From the NCBI GenBank assembly GCA_020634235.1, contig JACKCB010000002.1, forward strand, positions 1,240,001-1,304,000: DNA of 64,000 nt, written 5' to 3'. Below, in pieces: positions 1 through 7,985 of this stretch; position 1 is the stretch's first letter, and each line of letters begins with the position of its first letter. The translations under genes and the position numbers were made by a program. Under the pieces are notes generated by a model that was not told the origin of the DNA, did no database searches, and worked only from the letters and a program-made list of their open reading frames with translations. This DNA comes from Ardenticatenaceae bacterium. Lineage in GTDB: Bacteria; Chloroflexota; Anaerolineae; Promineifilales; Promineifilaceae.

Positions 1-316
1 TATCAACCCGTTCTACCAGATCGAGAAGTATGGCCGCAAGGTACTGGCTCGTGAAGAGGTGCGCAAAGCAAGTTGGGAGTCGCTGCTCAGTTGGGTTCAG
101 CCGCTGCTCGCCTTCCCCGGCCGGGTCGACCGCACCCTCACCGCCATCGAACAGGGTCGCCTGCGCATCCAGACCACGCCAGACAAAACAACCCAGCGGC
201 GAATGGAACGGCTAGAAAAACAGATGACCCGCTTGCAGCTCACCATCCTGGGCGCGGCCGGGCTAATCTCCGCCACACTAGTCTACTTGCAGCGCAAAAA
301 CCGCCCCAAAGAGTAA
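1..316 (+). CDS. ABC1/AarF/UbiB-family kinase-like protein, C-terminal fragment
   Basis: Only the last 104 residues are inside the window; the gene starts upstream and the frame is open from base 2. The fragment begins INPFYQIEKYGR, like the end of the atypical kinase fold in AarF/UbiB proteins, continues through a Leu/Arg-rich helical stretch, and ends in a hydrophobic segment of about 20 residues (LQLTILGAAGLISATL) followed by basic residues. UbiB-family proteins carry such a C-terminal membrane helix and act at the membrane in isoprenoid-quinone or lipid homeostasis. The kinase motifs (KxGQ, DFG) would lie upstream, so the family call rests on the tail alone. The stop is 3 bases before the convergent lspA stop. 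Confidence 0.6.
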   Translation, partial: INPFYQIEKYGRKVLAREEVRKASWESLLSWVQPLLAFPGRVDRTLTAIEQGRLRIQTTPDKTTQRRMERLEKQMTRLQLTILGAAGLISATLVYLQRKNRPKE

Positions 317-319
317 ACC

Positions 320-814
320 CTACAACGGCGGAACCTCTTCGGGGGGCGGGCTTCCCGCCCCGGCCGGTTTCTGCAGCAAAATCCCCGCCAGGCAAATCAG
401 CGCGCCCACATTGATGCAAATATCGGCCACATTAAAGATACCCTGGCGGAAAGGCGTCTCGAAAAAATCCAGCACCCGGCCGGAGACAATCCGGTCTACC
501 ATGTTACCCAGCGCCCCCCCCACAATGAGCGCCAGCCCCAACCGCATCAGCCACATTTCCGGTGGCAACTGCACCAGGTAAAACAGCAGCAGTGCGGCAA
601 TGAGCAGCGTCAACCAACCCATGAGCGACCCCGTGCCCTGCAGCAGACCAAAAGCCAACCCCTGGTTATACGTCTCCCGCAGCGTCAGCCAGGCGCCTAT
701 GCGCACCGGCCCCTGCGCCGCCAGGTAGCCAGCCACCCACCATTTCGACAGCCGGTCGGCCAGGAAGGCCAGCGCCACTACCAACAGGGGCCACCACTGC
801 CGCAGCAGGTTCAT
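320..814 (-). CDS. lspA: Lipoprotein signal peptidase (signal peptidase II), copy 1
   Basis: An aspartic peptidase of the inner membrane that cleaves the signal peptide of diacylglyceryl-modified prolipoproteins. The 164-residue protein has four hydrophobic segments and the family signatures in order: LADRLSKWW (Asp20), the YNQGLAFG motif (Asn50), GGALGNMVDRI (catalytic Asp107) and FNVADICIN (catalytic Asp131). Length matches the family. It starts inside the end of the upstream small gene, with start and stop codons sharing ATGA, so the two are translationally coupled. A second lspA with the same motifs lies at 34161-34826, so this genome carries paralogues. Several lipoproteins in the window (DUF4349, phospholipase D, NMT1 binding protein) would be substrates of such enzymes. 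Confidence 0.95.
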   Translation of the reverse strand: MNLLRQWWPLLVVALAFLADRLSKWWVAGYLAAQGPVRIGAWLTLRETYNQGLAFGLLQGTGSLMGWLTLLIAALLLFYLVQLPPEMWLMRLGLALIVGGALGNMVDRIVSGRVLDFFETPFRQGIFNVADICINVGALICLAGILLQKPAGAGSPPPEEVPPL

Positions 815-1164
815 GCGACCCCGGCCGGGTCGTCATCCGCGGCCGGTGGGGGATTCAGCCAGGCATTGTAGTCCCCTTCCGTCACAAAGCGCCCTCCCTC
901 TATCTCAGCACTCACCACGTTATGCTGCCTGTCCAGGTGAACCACCGCCGGCATCCGCTGGAAACAGCGACTGTCGACAATCGTCTTGTTCCAGACATAG
1001 CCGCCGTTGCTGTCATTCAGGTCATACTGCTTATCCGCCCGCAGCCGGACAATGGTATGGCAGCGATTGCATTCCACATAGAAATAAAGCCCCTGGGGGT
1101 CACTGCTGCTGCCAGCCTTCTTCTTGTCACCCTCGCCACCGAAAAGTCGTCTTAGAAATCCCAT
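811..1164 (-). CDS. Small protein of unknown function with CxxC pair, coupled to lspA
   Basis: I do not recognise a named family. The 117-residue protein has a basic amphipathic N-terminus (MGFLRRLFGG followed by Lys-rich residues), a Cys-x-x-Cys pair (Cys32, Cys35) with a His right after it, one more Cys (Cys67), a beta-rich middle and an acidic Pro/Ala-rich tail. It could be a zinc-ribbon-like domain, but with only three Cys and one adjacent His the fourth ligand is uncertain. The stop overlaps the lspA start by four bases, so the two are cotranscribed. A weak purine-rich stretch (GAGGCAGG) lies 10-15 bases before the ATG. Confidence 0.7.
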   Translation of the reverse strand: MGFLRRLFGGEGDKKKAGSSSDPQGLYFYVECNRCHTIVRLRADKQYDLNDSNGGYVWNKTIVDSRCFQRMPAVVHLDRQHNVVSAEIEGGRFVTEGDYNAWLNPPPAADDDPAGVA

Positions 1165-1199
1165 AACTGAATGCCTGCCTCGTTTTCTGGGGCAATTAT

Positions 1200-2339
1200 C
1201 TACAGCACAGCCAGCGTGCTAGCCAGTTTTTGCCGCCAGGTGGCACTGTTAAACTCTGCCCATACCACGTCAAAGGATTGCGCCAACTGCTCGTAAGCCA
1301 TCTGTTGCACTTGCCGGAAATGGGCCACCCCATCGGCCAGCTCCCCGGCCGGGTTCATCTGCGCCAGCATGCCCAGCATAATCACCGCATCATTCATATC
1401 ACCCAGGTGGTCCTGAATCCCGTTCAGCCCATCGGTCAGGCCGAGGATCTCGTTGCCCAACACCGGCGTAAAGAAGTCCAGCGAATAGCGCAGCCGTTTG
1501 AAAGCGATCCGCAGTTGGTGCATCCCGGCCGGGCCAATCCCCGCCAGGTAATCGTCATAAGCCAGCACGGCGGCCAGCCGCTCAAAGATCAATACCGGTG
1601 CAACGTGTCGCACCTTCAGGGGCACAATCAACTTACCCGGCCGGGCCACCCCCGCCCCCGGCGTTTGCAGCAGCTGCCGGTAAGCCGCCAACTGCTTCAG
1701 GTAGCCGGGCCGGCTCACCGCCACCTGCACCGCCAGGTTCTCCTGCTGCCAGGCTGCGCTCCAGGCATCGTGCAGAGCCTGCAAGCCCGCCAGCACCCCG
1801 GCCGGGGTATCCTCTTCCGCCATATACGCCGCCAACTTCTGCAGCGCCACAAAGCGGTCGCGCGACGGCCCCAGTCCGCGCATCACCCGGCGCAGCGCAC
1901 GCCGGTAAGGGCGGAAAAAGCCCGGCTCATAATAAGGCGCTAGCAGCCGGAACGCATTGCGCGACCGCCGGATCGCCTTGCGCGTCTCATGCACCCCCTT
2001 GGGGTCCGCCTCGGCCGTCACCGCCAACTGATACTCATCAATAATGGCCAACTGGTCAGCCAGAAACAGACGTCCAGCCTCGGCCAGCGAATCGTCAGCC
2101 GAAAAACGGCCCGGTTCACGCAGCACCACATCCGGGAAGAGGCTCATGCCCTGCCGCTTGAACACGTTCAGCCAGCGGCGCGTTTGGGCCACAGAACTAC
2201 CGGTGGCCAGAGCAATGTCCTCCGGCGAAAGACCCTCCTCATTAAGGAGAAGGATATTCACCCGCCGCCAGTAAGGAACACCCTCCCGGTTGCGGGCCAC
2301 AAAGGCTTCCAGTCGTTTACGTTCGGGATCAGTCAACAT
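1200..2339 (-). CDS. CHAD domain protein with N-terminal helix-turn-helix
   Basis: CHAD domains are all-alpha, positively charged folds that bind polyphosphate. The N-terminal 70 residues look like a helix-turn-helix of the transposase/Fis type (GLSPEDIALATGSSVAQTRRWLNVF). From about residue 100 the CHAD domain follows, with its conserved basic helices (VHETRKAIRRSRNAFR, then LRIAFKRLRYSLDFF). I chose the ATG at 2339, not an in-frame one 60 bases further up, because TATAAT lies exactly six bases before it. That promoter would put the transcript start on the ATG itself. The pairing of HTH and CHAD suggests a DNA- or polyphosphate-linked role, which is inference. Confidence 0.85.
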   Translation of the reverse strand: MLTDPERKRLEAFVARNREGVPYWRRVNILLLNEEGLSPEDIALATGSSVAQTRRWLNVFKRQGMSLFPDVVLREPGRFSADDSLAEAGRLFLADQLAIIDEYQLAVTAEADPKGVHETRKAIRRSRNAFRLLAPYYEPGFFRPYRRALRRVMRGLGPSRDRFVALQKLAAYMAEEDTPAGVLAGLQALHDAWSAAWQQENLAVQVAVSRPGYLKQLAAYRQLLQTPGAGVARPGKLIVPLKVRHVAPVLIFERLAAVLAYDDYLAGIGPAGMHQLRIAFKRLRYSLDFFTPVLGNEILGLTDGLNGIQDHLGDMNDAVIMLGMLAQMNPAGELADGVAHFRQVQQMAYEQLAQSFDVVWAEFNSATWRQKLASTLAVL

Positions 2340-2351
2340 AGGCTCATTATA
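2340..2351 (-). promoter_or_regulatory. -10 element of a leaderless promoter for the CHAD gene
   Basis: On the minus strand TATAAT (2351 to 2346) is followed by six bases and then the ATG at 2339. No Shine-Dalgarno sequence can fit between a +1 here and the start codon. The -35 region is not obvious. Confidence 0.65.
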
Positions 2352-2513
2352 CCAAAATTCACCCGCCATAAGGCCCGGCCGGGGCCGAAATCTTGCCACA
2401 ACACCCCCTTCCCATTAGAATTCACTTCACAAAAGTAAACGACGCGCGCCGGCCGGCCAGCCCATGCGCTGCAAAACTGGCCGGTCAGAAAGCTTTTCCC
2501 CGAGGAGAAAAAC

Positions 2514-2753
2514 GTGCCACAGACATTTGGATTAACTGCCAAAGAATACAAAGCCGCCCTGGACAAGATCCGCAACGGTGGGGTAGCCACCAAAGTCCGC
2601 ATTCTGGCCAACCCCGACTGCTGTCCCGTCTGCCGGGCCATGGAAGGCGCCTACGACTTCGACAACGTGCCCGAACTGCCCCTGGAAGGCTGCTCCCACC
2701 CCCACGGCTGCCGGTGCATGTACGCGCCGGTTCTAGACCGGCGTGGCCCCTAA
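2514..2753 (+). CDS. Small Cys/His-rich protein, possible metal-binding
   Basis: A 79-residue protein starting with GTG behind a good ribosome site (GAGGAG, eight bases upstream). The second half carries many potential ligands: CCPVC at about residues 37-41, then GCSHPHGCRC near residues 61-70. The pattern CPVC...ELP...HPxCRC is like the C-terminal metal-binding motif of Mu gpF-type head-morphogenesis proteins, here free-standing and with no phage genes around it. The first half (LTAKEYKAALDKIRNGG) is helical. Function is unknown; a structural zinc site is plausible. It is probably expressed with the following HIT gene. Confidence 0.75.
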   Translation: MPQTFGLTAKEYKAALDKIRNGGVATKVRILANPDCCPVCRAMEGAYDFDNVPELPLEGCSHPHGCRCMYAPVLDRRGP

Positions 2754-2849
2754 AGGGTCCTGAGGCCAGAGCCAGAGCTAATGAGATTGGCCAACAATTC
2801 GCTTCAGGCTCTCGCGCCAGCCCCTAACGCTCACGCTGCCTTCTAGCGC

Positions 2850-3230
2850 TTGCGCCACCCTCTGGCTCCTTTGGAACGACTCTACCGCCTGGCCTGCACC
2901 CCGGCCGGGGCCCGTCTTATTAGCTGGCTGCTAACCCACGTGAGCTTCCTCATCCCGGCCCAACGACTGTACGAAACAGCGACGTTGGTCGCCTTCTACC
3001 ACCCACGTCCCAGCTACCCGCTGCACATCCTGCTGCTGCCCAAGCGCCGCCTGGCCAGCCTGGCCGACCTCACCCCGGCCGATGCCGACTTCATGACCGA
3101 CCTATTCAGCACCGTCCAACACCTGGTCCACGAGCTAGACCTCGCCCCGGCCGGGTACCGGCTCATTGCCAACGGCGGCGCATACCAGGACGTGCCCCAC
3201 CTGCACTTCCATCTCGTGGCCGGGCGGTAA
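2850..3230 (+). CDS. HIT-family nucleotide hydrolase/transferase
   Basis: A 126-residue histidine-triad protein. The signature HLHFHL (His117, His119, His121, the last two flanking the nucleophile region) sits at the C-terminus, as in HIT/HINT enzymes that hydrolyse nucleoside phosphoramidates or dinucleotides. Upstream features of the fold are present: hydrophobic beta strands ending in LHILLLPKRR, and the Asn-Gly-Gly (ANGGAYQDVPHLHFH) loop. The first 40 residues form an extra hydrophobic helix not typical of short HINT proteins. No ATG is available near the front; TTG at 2850 or TTG at 2871 could start it, and no strong ribosome site separates them. Confidence 0.85.
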   Translation: MRHPLAPLERLYRLACTPAGARLISWLLTHVSFLIPAQRLYETATLVAFYHPRPSYPLHILLLPKRRLASLADLTPADADFMTDLFSTVQHLVHELDLAPAGYRLIANGGAYQDVPHLHFHLVAGR

Positions 3231-3284
3231 GGCACAACACCAGCCGCCGGCTACGCCACAATTCACTTTCCCGGAGGTCATCCC

Positions 3285-4598
3285 ATGTCTGATTCCCCAA
3301 TTTACGAGCGGCCGGCGGCGCTGCTGCAACAACTAATCCGCTTCGACACGACCAACCCGCCCGGCAATGAAGCGGCCTGCGTGGGCTACATCGATGGCCT
3401 GCTGCGCCAGGCCGGCATTGAGACAACGCTGTTGGCCCTGGACCCCAACCGCCCCAACCTGATCGCCCGGCTCCCCGGCCGGGGCGAGGCCCCACCCCTG
3501 CTGCTGCAAGGCCACGTAGACGTGGTCACCACGGCGGGCCAGGTGTGGCAGCAGCCCCCCTTCGCCGCCAACCTGGTGGACGGCTACATCTGGGGGCGCG
3601 GCGCTGTGGACATGAAGGGCGGGGTGGCTATGATGGTGTCCGCCTTTTTGCGCGCCGCCGCCGAAAATCTGGACACAGCCGGCGACCTGATCCTGGCCAT
3701 TGTCAGCGATGAGGAGAGCGGTGGCATCTACGGGGCCAAATTCCTGGCCCAGCAGCATCCGGAGCAGTTTGCCGGGGTGCAGTACGCCATTGGCGAGTTT
3801 GGCGGCTTCACCATGTATGTGGGCGGGCAGCGTTTTTACCCCATCATGGTCACCGAAAAACAGATTTGCTCCCTGAAAGCGACCTTTCATGGCCCGGCCG
3901 GGCATGGTTCCCGCCCTCTGCGCGGCGGCGCTATGGCCAAATTGGGCCACGTCTTGCAGCAGCTAGACCAGCACAGCCTGCCACCCCACCTGACCCCGGC
4001 CGCCCGCCAGACCATTGAAGCGATAGCCGCGGCTCTGCCCGCGCCGCTAAACCAATTCCTGGCCCAGCTGCTCCAGCCGGCGCAGATCCCGGCCACGCTC
4101 AACGCCCTGGGCGACCAGGCGCTGTTTTTTGTGCCGATGCTGCACAATACCATCAGCCCCACCATTGTGCGCGGCGGCGACAAGATCAATGTCATTCCCG
4201 CGGAGGTAACGCTGGAGATGGATGGCCGGCTGCTGCCCGGCTTTGCCCCGGATGACATCATTGGCGAACTGCGCGCCCTGGTGGGCGACGTGGCCGACAT
4301 TGAGGTGACCCGTTACGATCCCGGCCCGCCCCCGCCCAACATGGGCTGGTATGAGACGCTGGCCGGGGTGCTGCGCGAAGCCGACCCGGCCGGGGTGCCC
4401 ATCCCCCTCATGCTCACCGGCGTCACCGACGCCCGCCACTTTGCCCAATTAGGCATCCAAACCTACGGCTTCTTGCCCATGAATTTGCCGCCAGAGTTCA
4501 ACTTCGCCCAAACCATTCACGCGGCGGATGAACGTATCCCGGCCGGGGTGCTAGCGTTTGGCACCCACTGCATCTACACCGCGCTGCAGCGGATGTAG
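3285..4598 (+). CDS. M20-family metallopeptidase (ArgE/DapE/ACY1/CPG2 type)
   Basis: A cytosolic di-zinc hydrolase of amide bonds in N-acylated amino acids or dipeptides. Metal ligands are in the expected order: GHVDVV (His77 and catalytic Asp79), GRGAVDMKGG (Asp109) and SDEESGG (catalytic Glu143 and ligand Glu144). The dimerisation domain starts near residue 190 (GPAGHGSRP) and the last ligand lies near HAADERIP. The 437 residues fit the family. A strong site (GGAGG, seven bases before the ATG) fixes the start. The exact substrate cannot be read from the sequence; ArgE, DapE and carboxypeptidase-like activities all occur in this family. Confidence 0.9.
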   Translation: MSDSPIYERPAALLQQLIRFDTTNPPGNEAACVGYIDGLLRQAGIETTLLALDPNRPNLIARLPGRGEAPPLLLQGHVDVVTTAGQVWQQPPFAANLVDGYIWGRGAVDMKGGVAMMVSAFLRAAAENLDTAGDLILAIVSDEESGGIYGAKFLAQQHPEQFAGVQYAIGEFGGFTMYVGGQRFYPIMVTEKQICSLKATFHGPAGHGSRPLRGGAMAKLGHVLQQLDQHSLPPHLTPAARQTIEAIAAALPAPLNQFLAQLLQPAQIPATLNALGDQALFFVPMLHNTISPTIVRGGDKINVIPAEVTLEMDGRLLPGFAPDDIIGELRALVGDVADIEVTRYDPGPPPPNMGWYETLAGVLREADPAGVPIPLMLTGVTDARHFAQLGIQTYGFLPMNLPPEFNFAQTIHAADERIPAGVLAFGTHCIYTALQRM

Positions 4599-4741
4599 TC
4601 GCGGGCTGTTTGCTACCTGCCCCCACCCGGTTGAGAAGCAGCGCACGCAAAAAAGCCATCTCCATCTGCCCGAAGCGCGTGAACTTCGGGGGGATGGACA
4701 TGGCTGACTGGAGCAGTCCGCGCGGTGGGCGGCGGTGTGGG

Positions 4742-4870
4742 TTAGGATGCGGCGCTGGGGACGAAGGAAACGATCAGGGCCAGGATCATGCTGATAGCAA
4801 TGAGAAGGCTCAACACAATCATGACCTTTTCTGAGGTAGTCCGTTTTCTTCTGCGGCTTTTGCTTGCCAT
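4742..4870 (-). CDS. 42-residue single-pass membrane protein
   Basis: A short reading frame with a strong ribosome site (GAGGAG, eight bases before the ATG). The product begins with a very basic stretch (MASKSRRRKRTTSEK) followed by about 22 hydrophobic residues (VMIVLSLLIAISMILALIVS) and a short tail, the profile of a small inner-membrane protein with the N-terminus inside. It lies alone in the gap between the convergent M20 peptidase and the methyltransferase gene, reading in the same direction as the latter and downstream of it. Function is unknown. Coding potential is supported by the ribosome site and the amino-acid pattern, not by homology. Confidence 0.7.
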   Translation of the reverse strand: MASKSRRRKRTTSEKVMIVLSLLIAISMILALIVSFVPSAAS

Positions 4871-4933
4871 AGTTTTTTCTCCTCAAAGATAAAGATTCTC
4901 TGTCCCCGGCCGGGGCGCGGGCACAACAATTCA

Positions 4934-5656
4934 TTATAACACAAACCCGGCCGGGTCTGCGAAAATCGCCTCATCTGCCACTTTGCGGGCCAAAATCACC
5001 GTTACGCCGCTGCGAGGCAATTGCACCGCCCGCAGCTGCACGGCAAACCCGGCCGCAGTCAGCCGCCGCTCCAGCAAAGCCCAGGCCGGCGAATGGGCCA
5101 GCCAGGCTTCGTCGCCAACCAGGTCCCGGCCGGGGCGCTGCCCGGTGATGGTGAACAACCAGGCCAGAAAACGTGCTGTCACACCCCGGCCGGTGAGGTG
5201 CCCCTCCGGCACAACCACGAAAACCCCACCCGGCCGGAGTACCCGGTACACCGCCGCCAGCGTCGCCGGCTCGGCCACAAAATCGGTGGGAAACGTAGAC
5301 AGCACACTGTCAAAAGCTGCACCGGCCAGGGGCAGCGCCTGCACCTGCGCCCGCAGCAGCGGCACCCGCACCCCCGCACGGCGCAGCCGGCGCCGCGCCT
5401 GCCGTCCCATCGCCGGCGACAAATCCAACCCCAACACCTGGTAACCCGCTGCATCCAGCGCCAGCAGCATATGCCCCGGTCCGTGGGCAATCTCCAGCAC
5501 GCGCGGCCCCTGCAAAAAAGGCAGCGCCGCCCGCTGCCACGCCCGCCATTCCCCCAACGACACAACCCAGCTCACCAGGTCATACGTCCAGGCCAGCTCG
5601 TTGTAGAGCAGCCGGAAACCCAGACGGAGCAGTCGCCACCACAATTCTGTCAGCAT
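4934..5656 (-). CDS. Class I SAM-dependent methyltransferase
   Basis: A Rossmann-fold methyltransferase of the Methyltransf_11 type, 240 residues. Motif I reads VLEIAHGPGHML near residue 55, followed by the acidic end of strand beta2 (VLGLDLS), motif FDSVLSTFPTDF, and VYRVLRPGGVFVVV. The N-terminal 40 residues (ELAWTYDLVSWVVSLGEWRAWQR) resemble small-molecule or quinone methyltransferases of the UbiE group, though the substrate is unknown. In motif I the usual ExGxG is ExAxGxG-like, still plausible for SAM. The ATG at 5656 is preferred over an upstream TTG because TAGAAT sits six bases in front of it. Confidence 0.85.
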   Translation of the reverse strand: MLTELWWRLLRLGFRLLYNELAWTYDLVSWVVSLGEWRAWQRAALPFLQGPRVLEIAHGPGHMLLALDAAGYQVLGLDLSPAMGRQARRRLRRAGVRVPLLRAQVQALPLAGAAFDSVLSTFPTDFVAEPATLAAVYRVLRPGGVFVVVPEGHLTGRGVTARFLAWLFTITGQRPGRDLVGDEAWLAHSPAWALLERRLTAAGFAVQLRAVQLPRSGVTVILARKVADEAIFADPAGFVL

Positions 5657-5668
5657 AGACAAATTCTA
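5657..5668 (-). promoter_or_regulatory. -10 element of a leaderless promoter for the methyltransferase gene
   Basis: Minus-strand TAGAAT (5668 to 5663), six bases, then the ATG at 5656. The layout is identical to the promoter of the CHAD gene. A -35 box is not convincing. Confidence 0.55.
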
Positions 5669-5720
5669 GCAGTTGGTTTCAGTCTGTTCTCCAAGCCAGA
5701 TTCAGCGGCTCAGGCCAAAT

Positions 5721-6296
5721 CTAGACCCTTAGCGAGCCGCGGAACCCCCTGGCAGCATAGTAGGATTCCGCACCATTGTGATATACAAAAACATGGTCGT
5801 AGCGAAAATCGGCAAAGATGGCGCCGCCAAGCTTTCTAATGTCGGCAGGTGTTCTCAGCCAACTGGATGTTTTCGTGTCGAAATTCCCAAGTTCCTGCAG
5901 CGCTCGATATTGTTCTTCCGTCAGAACCTCAATGCCCATCGCCGCCGCCATACCAACAGCCGAATCTCTTGGTTTGTTCTCTTTCCTTGCCGCCAGCGCT
6001 TCATGATCGTAACAAACACTCCTACGACCTTTCGGACTTTCCGCTGCGCAATCGTAAAAGATGTACTCGCCCGTTTCTGCATCATGACCAACAACATCTG
6101 GTTCACCCCCGGAGCTTTCCATTTCATTGAGTGACCACAGTTTCTCACTGCTAGCTTCCAGTTTTGCCTGTACCCTCGCCCACGCAATACCTTCATGGCG
6201 GTTCATGTTCTTCTCAAAACGGGCTTCCAATGCTCTGAGTAATACTTGACGTTGTTCTGGTGACAACGCCTTCTTATCGCTATTACCGGTGTTCAT
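5721..6296 (-). CDS. DUF4256 family protein
   Basis: A 191-residue protein matching the DUF4256 family, whose members share the order seen here: RHEGIAW, LWSLNEMESSGGEPDVVG, YIFYDCAAESPKGRRSVCYD, LTEEQYRALQELG, KTSSWLRTPADIRKLGGAIF and a C-terminal VYHNGAESYYAARGFRG. Function is unknown. A ribosome site (AGAGGTGAT) precedes the ATG. Base composition is clearly AT-richer than the neighbours and the CCGGCCGG palindrome is absent from it, as it is from the next gene, suggesting recent arrival of this pair. Confidence 0.9.
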   Translation of the reverse strand: MNTGNSDKKALSPEQRQVLLRALEARFEKNMNRHEGIAWARVQAKLEASSEKLWSLNEMESSGGEPDVVGHDAETGEYIFYDCAAESPKGRRSVCYDHEALAARKENKPRDSAVGMAAAMGIEVLTEEQYRALQELGNFDTKTSSWLRTPADIRKLGGAIFADFRYDHVFVYHNGAESYYAARGFRGSLRV

Positions 6297-6442
6297 ACTT
6301 CTACATCACCTCTCACGATGTTTGCCCTTCTTCCCCTGAAGGGGCAAAACTGATGAAAACAACACAATGACACCATCACCAATCCCTCCGATGGGATTCG
6401 CGTTTCTACCAGGCGTAATATTGGCCATGCCCCGAAAGCAGG

Positions 6443-6934
6443 TCAGGGGTTGTCATAGACGTAGAAAATGTAATCCTGCGACACGGTTTCAAGGCCCAAA
6501 TCGTTGAGCAGCCTGAGAAGCTGGGCGCGATGATCGGTGCCGTGATTGACCACATGGAGCAGCACTTGCCACACAACGAGCGCTTTGTCTTCTTCCGGCT
6601 CTTCTATCGGCTTGTCGAACAGCATATCGTCCCGCAATTGTGCGAGATAAGCGCGCATACCTTGCTCAACGCTGTCCCAGTGCGCGCGAATATCGTCGCG
6701 ATCGTCCAAACTCGCAGAAGGAAACGGCTCTGAGGGTTCGACGCCTTGCAGTTCACTGAACCATACCTCATCCACGCTCATTAGATGAACGATTTGCGCT
6801 CGAACAGACCCATGTGAGTAATTCATCTCTTGCGTGAATTGCTCCTGGGAAAGCTGTGTGACATAGTTGTCCCAGATGCTGCGGTTTTCAGCGAAGTGAT
6901 AGTCGTAGAAATGGCGAAAGGCATCTGCATTCAT
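6443..6934 (-). CDS. DinB-family four-helix-bundle protein
   Basis: A 163-residue member of the DinB/YfiT superfamily, small helical proteins that bind a divalent metal with three His and often use thiol cofactors. The pattern fits: YHFAENRSIWDNY in helix 1, HLMSVDEVWFSEL with the first His ligand, and VVNHGTDHRAQLLRLL with the H-x3-H pair. The C-terminus LETVSQDYIFYVYD is typical of this branch. The substrate is unknown. Like the DUF4256 gene next to it, it has lower GC than its surroundings and no CCGGCCGG copies. The gap of 146 bases between the two holds a GC-poor stretch with no obvious gene. Confidence 0.85.
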   Translation of the reverse strand: MNADAFRHFYDYHFAENRSIWDNYVTQLSQEQFTQEMNYSHGSVRAQIVHLMSVDEVWFSELQGVEPSEPFPSASLDDRDDIRAHWDSVEQGMRAYLAQLRDDMLFDKPIEEPEEDKALVVWQVLLHVVNHGTDHRAQLLRLLNDLGLETVSQDYIFYVYDNP

Positions 6935-7313
6935 GTTATCGTTTTCTCCGAATTACCTGGGCATTGGTTAACCGGCGTCTGGCAATAACCTGCCGGCATT
7001 GCCTATAGCCCATCTGGCCGGCGAATCGTCCGTCAGGCCGGCTTACCGGTGGCATTGTACCATTGTGCGGCCAGGAGGGATAATGAACGGCATTTGGGCC
7101 TGGTGGCCACAGCCTATCTGTGTCGGTACAGGTAGTCAGCAGGCAGGTGGCAGCGTTCAGTCAGGAACGGATCCCCCGGCCGGGACACACCACCACCACA
7201 CCGCGCTTTCATCCGGCAGTAAAATCCAGTATGATTGGGGGCAGCATTTCAAGAAGCCCCGGCCGGGGGCCTGCCAGCCCCGGCCGGGATGCCATCTACG
7301 GGAGAATGTAGAC
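6935..7313. other. Intergenic region between divergent genes
   Basis: About 380 bases without a gene I can support. A reading frame open across it in phase with the kinase gene looks non-coding and has no ribosome site. It holds a possible -10 (TATGAT, 7230-7235) for the plus-strand gene. Two copies of the palindrome, at about 7257-7268 and 7279-7289, can pair into one strong hairpin. Confidence 0.5.
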
Positions 7314-7958
7314 GTGACCCAAACAAAAATCATGCGGTATGTGGGGCTAACGGGGCTGCCCGGCTCCGGCAAAGGCGCTTTTGTAGACCTGCTCAGCCAA
7401 CTCCTGGGCGAGATAAACATCCAGACCGAGTATTACAGCCTGTCTGACGAGCTGCGCGAAGAAGCGCGGCAGCGCGGCCTGCCCGTGACCCGCCCCGTGC
7501 TGCGCCAGATTGCCAACGAGCTGCGCGCCGCCGATGGCAGCGGCGTGCTGGCCATGCGCGTCGTTCGCAAAGCGCAAGAAGGGGTGGTAGACGACCCGGC
7601 CGGGGCACCCGTGGTCATCTTCATCGACGCCATCCGCAACCCGGAAGAGGTACGGACCTTGCAGCAAGCGTTGGGCGAGCAGTTCACCCTGGTCGCCGTT
7701 GAAGCGCCCATTGACCTGCTGGTAGCGCGCATCGCCGCCCGCGCCCGCGCCGACGAAGCGGCCGAGGTCATGCAGCAGCAAGAGGCGGCCCGGCAAATGA
7801 TTCTGGGTGAATCCGGCCGGGGCGAGCCGGCCCACGGCCACAACATCAGCCAATGCATAGCCCTGGCCGACTGCCACATCGACAACAGCGGCGACCTGGC
7901 CGACCTGCAAGCACAGGCCCGGCTGTTCATCGCCGACTACGTCACCGCGGCCGCCTGA
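7314..7958 (+). CDS. P-loop nucleotide kinase-like protein (AAA, adenylate/dephospho-CoA kinase-like)
   Basis: A 214-residue P-loop NTPase. The Walker A motif is GLPGSGKG near the N-terminus (VGLTGLPGSGKGAFV), and the following layout (YYSLSDELREEARQRG, then LRQIANELR, then VVIFIDAIRNPEEV) resembles the archaeal-type adenylate kinase/UPF0200 group and dephospho-CoA kinases. The phosphate acceptor is therefore probably a nucleotide, but I cannot say which. A lid-like Arg-rich segment (LVARIAARARADEA) is present. The start is uncertain: GTG at 7314, with GGGAGA 11 bases upstream, or ATG at 7332. Four palindrome copies read through the coding part or its leader. Confidence 0.75.
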   Translation: MTQTKIMRYVGLTGLPGSGKGAFVDLLSQLLGEINIQTEYYSLSDELREEARQRGLPVTRPVLRQIANELRAADGSGVLAMRVVRKAQEGVVDDPAGAPVVIFIDAIRNPEEVRTLQQALGEQFTLVAVEAPIDLLVARIAARARADEAAEVMQQQEAARQMILGESGRGEPAHGHNISQCIALADCHIDNSGDLADLQAQARLFIADYVTAAA

Positions 7959-7985
7959 AACAGCTCCTCGTGTTGGCCGTGCCGG

